A DNA stretch of 8,474 nt from Deltaproteobacteria bacterium (lineage in GTDB: Bacteria > Desulfobacterota > DSM-4660 > Desulfatiglandales > HGW-15). Below, one piece after another: positions 1-5,007 of this stretch; positions within the stretch are counted from its first letter, which is position 1, and every line of letters begins with the position of its first letter. The notes under the pieces are model-generated. The model searched no databases, was not told where the DNA came from, and was given only the letters and a program-made list of their open reading frames with translations. The stretch covers positions 1 through 8,474 of the forward strand of contig JAFGPH010000336.1 of NCBI GenBank assembly GCA_016926135.1, written 5' to 3'. A program made the translations under genes and the position numbers.

Positions 1-1428
1 CAGATGGTCCCTCTCCGGAAGAGCGAAGGCCTCCTGACCGTGGCCCTCAACGACCCGTTGAACTTCCGGGCCGCGGACGACCTGGCCACCAGGGCGGGGT
101 GCCGTCAGGTCCGCCTGGTGCTGAGCCCTCTGTCGGAGATCCACGGGGCCATCCATCTGCTCTTTGACCAGTCCAGCGACGAGGCCGAAAAGGTGGTGGA
201 GGACCTGGAATCCTACCAGATGGAAGCCCATGCGCTCGAAGACCTGAAAGAGGTGGACGACCTCATGGACGCGGGCCACGAGGCCCCCATCATCCGGCTG
301 GTGAACCTGATCCTCACCCAGGCCCTGCGACGGGGCGCCAGTGACATCCACATCGAGCCCTATGAAAAGGTCATTGTTGTGCGCTTTCGTATCGACGGGA
401 TCCTCTACGAGGTCTTCAGCCTCCCCAAGAAGTTCCACGCCCCGGTGGTTTCCAGGCTGAAGGTCATGGCCGAGCTGGACATCGCGGAGAAGAGGGTGCC
501 CCAGGACGGCAGGATCAAGATCCGGGTGGCCAACCGTTCCGTGGACCTGCGGGTGTCCATCATTCCCATGGCCTACGGGGAACGCATCGTGCTGCGCATC
601 CTGGACAAGGGGGTGTCCCTGGTGGGCCTGGAGGAGATGGGGATGGGCGCGGGGCAGCTCAAGACCTACGAAGGTCTGATTCGGAAAAACAGCGGCATCC
701 TCCTGGTGACGGGGCCTACAGGTTCCGGAAAGACCACGACCCTGTATGCCTCCATCAGCCGCATCAACAGCGCGGAGCGAAACGTCATCACCATCGAAGA
801 CCCCATCGAGTACGAGCTTCAGCGGGTAGGACAGATCCAGGTCAACCTGAAGACGGAGCTTTCCTTTGCCCGGGGGCTCCGGTCCATCCTGCGGCACGAC
901 CCGGATGTGATCATGGTGGGGGAGATCCGGGACCGGGAGACGGCCGAGATCGCGGTTCAGGCGTCCCTCACGGGACACCTGGTCTTCAGCACCCTTCACA
1001 CGAACGACGCGGCCGGGGCCCTCACCCGGTTGGTGGACATGGGGGTGGAGCCTTTTCTGATCGCTTCCTCGCTGCTCGGTGTGGTTGCCCAGAGGCTCGT
1101 CCGCAGGATCTGCCCCGAGTGCAGGGAAGCGTATCCGCCGGAGTCTTCTCTTCAGGGGCAATTCGGCCTTTTGCCGGAGATGCCTGTGTACCGGGGCCGG
1201 GGGTGCACTACCTGCATGGAAAGCGGGTACAAGGGCCGCACGGGCCTTTTCGAGATCCTGACGATGGACCCGGAGACCCGACGCCTGCTGAGCGCGGGCG
1301 CCGACTCGGTCACCATCAAGCAGGCGGCGGTCCGGGCCGGGATGAGCACCCTGTTCGAGGAGGGCGTTCGGAAGGTGCAGGAAGGCATCACCACCCCCCA
1401 GGAAGTCCTGAGGGTGACGCAAGAATGA
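1..1428 (+). CDS. gspE: Type II secretion ATPase GspE, 5'-truncated by the window edge
   Basis: Cytoplasmic hexameric ATPase that powers pseudopilus assembly by acting on the GspL/GspF platform. Numbering from the first ATG at nt 4: remnant of the N-terminal MshEN-type domain (about 1-60, with a 'VALNDPLN' segment), then the N2 and RecA-like domains. Walker A GPTGSGKTT is at 237-245, the Asp box ITIEDPIEY at 262-270, Walker B (DPDVIMVGEIRD) at 299-310 and the His box STLHTND at 329-335. A tetracysteine zinc site is formed by CPEC (370-373) and CTTC (401-404), as in GspE proteins. The frame is open from nt 1 (CAG precedes the ATG), no ribosome-binding site is visible, and the N-terminal domain is incomplete, so the true start lies upstream; GspE is usually 500-570 residues. 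The related PilB and MshE ATPases share these motifs, but the gspF-M context settles the call. Confidence 0.97.
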   Translation, partial: QMVPLRKSEGLLTVALNDPLNFRAADDLATRAGCRQVRLVLSPLSEIHGAIHLLFDQSSDEAEKVVEDLESYQMEAHALEDLKEVDDLMDAGHEAPIIRLVNLILTQALRRGASDIHIEPYEKVIVVRFRIDGILYEVFSLPKKFHAPVVSRLKVMAELDIAEKRVPQDGRIKIRVANRSVDLRVSIIPMAYGERIVLRILDKGVSLVGLEEMGMGAGQLKTYEGLIRKNSGILLVTGPTGSGKTTTLYASISRINSAERNVITIEDPIEYELQRVGQIQVNLKTELSFARGLRSILRHDPDVIMVGEIRDRETAEIAVQASLTGHLVFSTLHTNDAAGALTRLVDMGVEPFLIASSLLGVVAQRLVRRICPECREAYPPESSLQGQFGLLPEMPVYRGRGCTTCMESGYKGRTGLFEILTMDPETRRLLSAGADSVTIKQAAVRAGMSTLFEEGVRKVQEGITTPQEVLRVTQE

Positions 1429-1432
1429 GCGG

Positions 1433-1446
1433 CGCAAGGCACAAGG
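1433..1446 (+). repeat. Two tandem heptamers, CRCAAGG type
   Basis: Two adjacent 7-nt units, CGCAAGG and CACAAGG, lie immediately after the gspE stop. With only two units the tandem call is weak on its own; it gains weight from the four-unit heptamer array 24 nt downstream in the same gap. Confidence 0.4.
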
Positions 1447-1469
1447 AAAAGACCTGTCCCGATTCATCC

Positions 1470-1497
1470 TTGGACTCCGGACCTTGGACCTTAGACC
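1470..1497 (+). repeat. Four-unit heptamer tandem repeat (consensus TTGGACC)
   Basis: Four 7-nt units in exact register: TTGGACT, CCGGACC, TTGGACC, TTAGACC. Each differs from the consensus TTGGACC at no more than two positions. The array lies 24 nt upstream of the gspF start codon, in non-coding DNA. Confidence 0.75.
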
Positions 1498-1521
1498 TCG
1501 CGCATCGGGCCTCAACCGTCT

Positions 1522-2751
1522 ATGCCCGTATTTGAATACAAGGGCCTGGACGAGGACGGCAGGAGGACCCGGGGTGTGATCACCGCCGAGGGTGCCGTGG
1601 CCGCCCGGATGCGGCTGGGCATGGACCGCATCTACCCCACGGAGATCCGCCAGGTGGACGATGCGGAGGAGTCCCCTGACTCACGGGCGTGGCTTTCGAG
1701 GCTCAGAGGTTGGCGTTCGGTCAGCCCTCTGGAGGTGAGCGCCGTCCTGAGGCAGATGGCAACCCTCGTCTCAGCGGGCCTTCCTCTTGTGGACTGCCTC
1801 CAGGGGGTGATCGAGCAGAGCGAGAACCAAGGCCTCAAGGGCATCCTGATTCGGATCAAGGAGCGGGTCATCGAGGGCCGCTCCCTCTCCCAGGCCATGA
1901 GCGCCCACCCTTCGGTATTCGGATCCATTCACGTGAACATGATCCGGGCCGGCGAGACAGGGGGCGTCCTGGACGTGGTGCTGGCGAGGCTCGCCGACTA
2001 CTCGGAAAAACGGAGAAGGCTCGGCAAGAAGATCGAATCGGCCATGGTGTATCCCATCTTCCTGATCCTCATGAGCGGGATCATCCTCGTGTTTCTCATG
2101 TCCTTCGTCATGCCCAAGGTGGTGGGTGTCTTTGCAGGGATGAAACTGGCCCTCCCCTGGTCCACCCGGGTCCTCATCTGGCTCACCGAGGCGGCCGCCC
2201 GTTTCTGGTGGTTGTCTCTCTTGACGCCGGTTCTCTTGTGGGCGGCCTTCTCGATGGTCCTCCGAACAGGGGCAGGCCGCAGGCTGTGGGACCATGTCCG
2301 GCTGCGCGCCCCTCTGCTGGGCCCCCTGCACCGCAAGGCGGTCATTTCACGCTTCACGGGCACGCTCTCGGTTCTTCTCAAGAGCGGAATTCCGCTGGTG
2401 GATTCGCTGGAGATCGCAAGATCCTCCATGGGAAACCTCATCCTGGAGCAGAGGATCCAGGAGAGCGCCCGGATGATCGGCGAAGGCGGGGATTTGGCGA
2501 CCCCTCTCAGGAAGGGCGGGTGGTTTCCGCCCATGGTGATCCAGCTCATTCGGGCCGGGGAAAAGAGCGGAGATCTGGAAGGGATGCTATCCAAGGCGGC
2601 TGAGATCTATGAAGAGGAGGTGGAAGGCCATGTGGCCACTCTCACTTCCCTGCTCGAGCCGCTCATCATTCTGGTGATGGGTCTGGTGGTTGGATTCCTC
2701 GTGCTGGCCATCCTTCTGCCCATTTTCGACATGACCTCGGGAATCAAGTAA
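1522..2751 (+). CDS. gspF: Type II secretion inner-membrane platform protein GspF
   Basis: Polytopic inner-membrane protein of the T2SS assembly platform, which contacts GspE and GspL and supports pseudopilin insertion into the growing fibre. The product has 409 residues, the family's usual size. The N-terminus MPVFEYKGLDEDGRR fits the classic GspF start, which supports ATG 1522. Two T2SSF repeats are visible, about 72-195 and 275-398, each with the family motif (IRAGETGG at 141-148, IRAGEKSGDL at 343-352). Three hydrophobic segments lie near 174-200, 225-247 and 376-403. It follows gspE after 93 nt and is separated from gspG by a 266-nt repeat region. No clear ribosome-binding site precedes the ATG, which is odd and may reflect repeat DNA inserted between gspE and gspF. 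PilC of type IV pili is the alternative family; context argues for GspF. Confidence 0.96.
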   Translation: MPVFEYKGLDEDGRRTRGVITAEGAVAARMRLGMDRIYPTEIRQVDDAEESPDSRAWLSRLRGWRSVSPLEVSAVLRQMATLVSAGLPLVDCLQGVIEQSENQGLKGILIRIKERVIEGRSLSQAMSAHPSVFGSIHVNMIRAGETGGVLDVVLARLADYSEKRRRLGKKIESAMVYPIFLILMSGIILVFLMSFVMPKVVGVFAGMKLALPWSTRVLIWLTEAAARFWWLSLLTPVLLWAAFSMVLRTGAGRRLWDHVRLRAPLLGPLHRKAVISRFTGTLSVLLKSGIPLVDSLEIARSSMGNLILEQRIQESARMIGEGGDLATPLRKGGWFPPMVIQLIRAGEKSGDLEGMLSKAAEIYEEEVEGHVATLTSLLEPLIILVMGLVVGFLVLAILLPIFDMTSGIK

Positions 2752-2765
2752 AGCGTCTTGATTTG

Positions 2766-2786
2766 TCCGTGGTCCGTTGTGAGTGG
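2766..2786 (-). repeat. Left heptamer array of the gspF-gspG element
   Basis: Three 7-nt units on the + strand: TCCGTGG, TCCGTTG, TGAGTGG. Read on the minus strand they are CCACTCA, CAACGGA, CCACGGA, matching the first three units of the right array (CCACTGA, CAACTGA, CCACGGA) at 19 of 21 positions. The two arrays thus form an inverted repeat around about 170 nt. The preceding seven bases (TGATTTG) are a weaker possible fourth unit. Confidence 0.8.
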
Positions 2787-2810
2787 AAGGCGTTCATTCG
2801 AACCGGCAAA

Positions 2811-2829
2811 CCCCCGGCGTTGCCGGGGG
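2811..2829 (+). repeat. Perfect GC-rich hairpin CCCCCGGC-GTT-GCCGGGGG
   Basis: An 8-bp perfect stem with a 3-nt GTT loop, about 60 nt after the gspF stop codon. It is followed by ACTCCCG rather than a T run, so it is not a typical Rho-independent terminator. In mRNA it would be a very stable structure that could block 3' exonucleases or act as part of a REP-like repeat. Confidence 0.8.
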
Positions 2830-2876
2830 ACTCCCGAAGTATGAGTGTTCCGGAAACACGTTTTGGAGAAGACGTC

Positions 2877-2906
2877 ATTCCGGGCAAGCGAAGCGCGACC
2901 CGGAAT
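2877..2906 (+). repeat. Palindromic stem-loop ATTCCGGG...CCCGGAAT
   Basis: Perfect 8-bp inverted repeat (2877-2884 with 2899-2906) around a 14-nt loop that has its own GCG-AAG-CGC mini-stem. With its flanks (GTC before, CCAG after) it resembles the widespread extragenic palindromes of the form GTCATTCC...GGAATCCAG. Family membership is from memory and was not searched. Confidence 0.75.
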
Positions 2907-2923
2907 CCAGAAGAAAATGCGGG

Positions 2924-2943
2924 ATTCCCGCCTGCGCGAGAAT
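2924..2943 (-). repeat. Imperfect stem-loop ATTCCCGC-CTGC-GCGAGAAT
   Basis: An 8-position stem with one C-A mismatch (2928/2939) and a 4-nt CTGC loop. On the minus strand it reads CATTCTCGCGCAGGCGGGAA followed by TCC, the same type of palindrome as the one at 2877-2906 but facing the other way, so the two form a head-to-head pair. Confidence 0.7.
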
Positions 2944-2958
2944 GTCTCAGAGCGGCAG

Positions 2959-2993
2959 CCACTGACAACTGACCACGGACCACTCACTACTGA
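2959..2993 (+). repeat. Right heptamer array, five units (consensus CCACTGA)
   Basis: Five 7-nt units in exact register: CCACTGA, CAACTGA, CCACGGA, CCACTCA, CTACTGA. The first three form an inverted repeat with the left array at 2766-2786. Read in the antisense direction such arrays encode the SVVSGPWSVVS-type peptides often seen as spurious proteins. The array ends 24 nt before the gspG start codon, the same distance as the heptamer array upstream of gspF. Confidence 0.85.
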
Positions 2994-3017
2994 CCCTTTC
3001 ACGAAAGAGAGAAGTAT

Positions 3018-3491
3018 ATGATGAGAAACGAAACGAGGACCGTGCGTCATTGGCAAAGAGGTTTCACGCTCATTGAGATCCTCATTGTGGTCACCATCCT
3101 AGGAATCCTGGCGAGTCTCGTTGCGGTCAAATTGATGGATCGCCCCGGGGAGGCGCGGGCCACCAAGGCCCGGCTCGACATCCAGACCCTGGAAAACGCC
3201 CTGAAACTCTACAAGCTGGACAATGCCGCTTACCCCAGCACCGACCAGGGCCTGCGCGCCCTGGTGGAGAAGCCTTCGGTGGGGAGGGTTCCCCGGAACT
3301 ACCGGGAAGGGGGGTACCTCGAAAAGGGGGTGCTGCCCAAAGACCCCTGGGATCGGGACTACTACTACCTATCTCCCGGAACGCACAACAAGGACTTTGA
3401 CCTTTTTTCCTATGGGGCCGACGGGGAAGAAGGGGGAACAGGGGAGGACCAGGATGTCACCAACTGGACCCAAACCCAGAAACAGGGCTGA
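3018..3491 (+). CDS. gspG: Major pseudopilin GspG
   Basis: Main subunit of the T2SS pseudopilus, made as a prepilin and processed by the prepilin peptidase. The product has 157 residues. A 15-residue leader ends in RG, and cleavage falls before F16 (RG/FTLIEILIVV), with the conserved Glu+5 at E20. The hydrophobic N-terminal helix spans about 16-36. The body has the GspG landmarks: ARATKARLDIQTLENAL (46-62), YPSTDQGLRALVEKP (72-86), DPW (109-111), and the C-terminal SYGADGEEGG (131-140) and DVTNW (146-150), where acidic residues form the family's calcium site. Oddity: the position usually held by Pro+22 is Val37. The start is ATG 3018 after a purine-rich stretch; ATG 3021 is equally possible and removes only one residue. 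It overlaps gspH by 38 nt. Confidence 0.97.
   Translation: MMRNETRTVRHWQRGFTLIEILIVVTILGILASLVAVKLMDRPGEARATKARLDIQTLENALKLYKLDNAAYPSTDQGLRALVEKPSVGRVPRNYREGGYLEKGVLPKDPWDRDYYYLSPGTHNKDFDLFSYGADGEEGGTGEDQDVTNWTQTQKQG
3443..3447 (+). promoter_or_regulatory. Shine-Dalgarno GGAGG for gspH, inside gspG
   Basis: GGAGG lies 6 nt before the ATG at 3454, within the gspG coding sequence. It decides the gspH start: the frame is open further upstream, but only this ATG has good spacing and gives a short leader before the FTLLE cleavage motif. Confidence 0.8.
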
Positions 3492-4002
3492 GGGGTTCAC
3501 CCTCCTGGAGCTCTCCATCACCCTGCTCATTGTGGGCCTCTTCGTGGGGCTTGCCTCTCCCCGTATCGAAGGGGTCTTCACCGGGGGGGATCTGGCCCTG
3601 GGTGCGCGCCTGCTTATCAGCGAGGTCTCAGCACTCAGAGGAAAGGCCGCAAGCACCCGGAGGGACCAGATCCTCAGGCTTGATCTGGACCGGAACTGGA
3701 TCTATCCGATGGAACCCTCCGATGAGACTCAGCCGGGCCGGGAGCCGCATCCTGACGAGAAGGATGGATTCTCGCAAAGGAGGACATTGCCGACGGGTGT
3801 CTTTCTCAAGGACCTTGTCACCGAGAGTCGGGGAAGGGTCCAGGAGGGAGAAGCCGAAATCCGCTTCCATGCAAACGGTCGAGTGGAGCGGGCCTTGATC
3901 CACCTGGGGAATGAAGCCGGTCGCTTCCGCACCCTGGAGGTCCGGCCCCTGACCGGCCTGGTGAGGATCCACGACGGGTATGTGGACCAGAAGTGGTCGT
4001 GA
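3454..4002 (+). CDS. gspH: Minor pseudopilin GspH
   Basis: Minor pseudopilin that joins the I-J-K tip complex to the GspG fibre. From ATG 3454 the product is 182 residues. A 14-residue, proline-containing leader (MSPTGPKPRNRAEG) precedes the cleavage site G14/F15 (FTLLELSITLL), with Glu+5 at E19. The membrane helix is about 15-35, and Pro+22 is present at P36. The rest is a beta-rich GspH-like domain with a hydrophilic loop near 87-110 and an IRFHANGRVERALIHL segment (136-151) resembling the usual 'F.p.G......l' end of GspH. The leader is encoded by DNA that also encodes the last residues of GspG (38-nt overlap), and the peptidase site comes immediately after the gspG stop. Assignment to H rather than another minor pseudopilin rests mainly on length and gene order. 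Confidence 0.9.
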   Translation: MSPTGPKPRNRAEGFTLLELSITLLIVGLFVGLASPRIEGVFTGGDLALGARLLISEVSALRGKAASTRRDQILRLDLDRNWIYPMEPSDETQPGREPHPDEKDGFSQRRTLPTGVFLKDLVTESRGRVQEGEAEIRFHANGRVERALIHLGNEAGRFRTLEVRPLTGLVRIHDGYVDQKWS

Positions 4003-4363
4003 GCAGGGGTTCACCCTGCTGGAGGTGCTCATGGCCCTGGGGCTCCTCTCGATTGCCCTCCTGGCCGTGTTTAGACTCCAGACATCGAACCTGGGGCTCC
4101 AGTCGGAGGCCCGTTTCCTGACCGAGGCGGGGTGCGCCCTGCAGCGGAGGTGCTCCGAAATCCTCTCCCGGTCCGAGTTCAGGGAAGGGGTTCGTTCAGG
4201 GTCCTGGAAGGAAGAACACCCCGGTCTTTCCTACAGGGAGGAAATCACGCAGGTACCCGGCAGAAAGCATCTCTACAAGGCAAGGGTCAAGCTCTTTCAG
4301 GACCCCCAGGAGACTTCGCGGGCCCTCGTCATCGAAACCTACCTCTGGAGCGCCGGGGGATGA
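3980..4363 (+). CDS. gspI: Minor pseudopilin GspI
   Basis: Minor pseudopilin that nucleates the tip complex with GspJ and GspK. The product has 127 residues, the usual GspI size. A 10-residue leader (MWTRSGREQG) is followed by the cleavage site G10/F11 (FTLLEVLMALGLLSIALLAV), with Glu+5 at E15 and a hydrophobic helix at about 11-31. The remainder is a short alpha/beta domain with C47 and C54. ATG 3980 overlaps gspH by 23 nt and has only a weak ribosome-binding site, so translation is probably coupled to gspH. It ends in an ATGA overlap with gspJ. Its FTLLEVL codons are almost identical in DNA to those of gspJ. Confidence 0.91.
   Translation: MWTRSGREQGFTLLEVLMALGLLSIALLAVFRLQTSNLGLQSEARFLTEAGCALQRRCSEILSRSEFREGVRSGSWKEEHPGLSYREEITQVPGRKHLYKARVKLFQDPQETSRALVIETYLWSAGG
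4006..4029 (+). repeat. 24-bp direct repeat, copy in gspI
   Basis: This stretch, coding for the G/FTLLEVL processing site, is identical over 24 nt to 4365-4388 in gspJ and lies in the same codon register. A shorter, one-mismatch copy is at 3492-3510 in gspH. Confidence 0.9.
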
Positions 4364-5007
4364 GGGGGTTCACCCTGCTGGAGGTGCTGGTCGCCACGGC
4401 CATTCTCGTGGTTGTGGGTGCCGCCGTGTACACCTCCTACGTTTCCAATGTGGAGACCATTCGGGCAGGCCGATCCAGCGGCGAAATCCAGCAGCATGCC
4501 AGGATCGTCCTGGAGCTCATGAGACGGGACCTGGAATCCGCGATCGACCGGGCGCCTTCCTCCGGAACCGCTCAGAAGCTCGGCATGATCGGGGGGAACG
4601 GGACTCTGGACGGAAGGCCTGCAGACCGCATCGACTTCACCACCCTCACCCACATCCCTGCCCGGAACGGAGATCCACGGACCGATTTGTGCACGGTGGG
4701 ATACCGAGTCGACAGGGCGGATGGCGAGGGATTCATCCTCTACCGCCGGGACGATGGGGTCCCCGGAGAGGACATCGTGAGCGGGGGCAGGGAGGAGGAG
4801 GTCTCAGACAGGGTCACGGGCCTCGATCTCGTTTATGTGGACAGCCGGGGCCGATCCGCGGACGAGTGGGACTCTTTCCGCCAATCCCCGGGGGGGCTTC
4901 CCACCCGAATTGAGATCACCCTGAGCCTCCAGGACCAGGAAGGCAGGGAACACTTGTTTCGCACCAGCGTCCACCCTGAGCTTTCCCTGAGGCTCACGGG
5001 GGGGTGA
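4360..5007 (+). CDS. gspJ: Minor pseudopilin GspJ
   Basis: Minor pseudopilin of the tip complex, partner of GspI and GspK. From ATG 4360 the product is 215 residues. The leader is only three residues (MRG), with cleavage before F4 (FTLLEVLVATAILVVV) and Glu+5 at E8. The hydrophobic helix spans about 4-27. GspJ features follow: a helix with ARIVLELMRRDLESAIDR (47-64), RIDFTTL (90-96), VGYRVDR...FILYRRDDG (113-133), VTGLDLVYVDSRG (152-164) and LPTRIEITLSL (180-190). The frame is open well upstream, but ATG 4360 overlaps the gspI stop as ATGA, has GGAG at 4347-4350, and puts the processing site at the N-terminus, so it is the preferred start. A run of seven G (4998-5004) lies just before the stop. 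Confidence 0.92.
   Translation: MRGFTLLEVLVATAILVVVGAAVYTSYVSNVETIRAGRSSGEIQQHARIVLELMRRDLESAIDRAPSSGTAQKLGMIGGNGTLDGRPADRIDFTTLTHIPARNGDPRTDLCTVGYRVDRADGEGFILYRRDDGVPGEDIVSGGREEEVSDRVTGLDLVYVDSRGRSADEWDSFRQSPGGLPTRIEITLSLQDQEGREHLFRTSVHPELSLRLTGG
4365..4388 (+). repeat. 24-bp direct repeat, copy in gspJ
   Basis: Identical over 24 nt to 4006-4029 in gspI, 359 bp upstream, and in the same codon phase. It reflects reuse of the same codons for the conserved FTLLEVL motif, or paralogue history. Confidence 0.9.

Larger units (their letters stand above)
1429..1521 (+). other. gspE-gspF intergenic gap with period-7 repeats
   Basis: This 93-nt gap lies in an operon whose later genes mostly overlap. 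It carries two short heptamer arrays (1433-1446 and 1470-1497) and no convincing coding sequence, terminator or promoter. No good Shine-Dalgarno sequence is seen just before the gspF ATG; the bases in front of it read ctcaaccgtct. Confidence 0.7.
2752..3017 (+). other. Repeat- and hairpin-rich gap between gspF and gspG
   Basis: This 266-nt stretch has no convincing gene. It is bounded by heptamer arrays in opposite orientation (2766-2786 and 2959-2993) and holds a perfect GC-rich hairpin (2811-2829), a TTCCGGAA palindrome (2848-2855) and two ATTC...GAAT stem-loops (2877-2906 and 2924-2943). No stem is followed by a T run, so a classic intrinsic terminator is not supported. The last bases (aaagagagaag, 3004-3014) are purine-rich and probably serve as the gspG ribosome-binding site. 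The open frames here, on both strands, are repeat-derived and do not look like proteins. Confidence 0.8.

Noticed and set aside
1689..2603. 304-codon + strand frame inside gspF
   Set aside because: Its product is full of Gly, Pro, Arg and His, typical of an out-of-frame reading in GC-rich DNA; GspF is certain here.
2795..2804. tRNA-like T-arm sequence (GGTTCGAATG on the minus strand)
   Set aside because: Only ten bases resemble a T-loop; no acceptor stem, anticodon arm or D arm can be built around it.
2811..2829. Rho-independent terminator after gspF
   Set aside because: The stem is strong but no T run follows, and the downstream genes clearly belong to the same operon.
2763..2972. Two short + strand frames (69 and 60 codons) in the gspF-gspG gap
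   Set aside because: They lie wholly in palindromes and repeats, have no ribosome-binding site, and show no protein-like features.
2752..3017. CRISPR array
   Set aside because: The repeated units are contiguous heptamers without spacers, and the palindromes are unequal and unevenly spaced.
2959..3017. Separate sigma70 promoter for gspG
   Set aside because: No convincing -35/-10 pair at proper spacing could be found; the sequence is dominated by the heptamer array.
2607..3056. 149-codon minus-strand frame across the gspF-gspG gap
   Set aside because: It reads through the heptamer array, giving the SVVSGPWSVVSG peptide known from spurious repeat translations, and overlaps the ends of two real genes.
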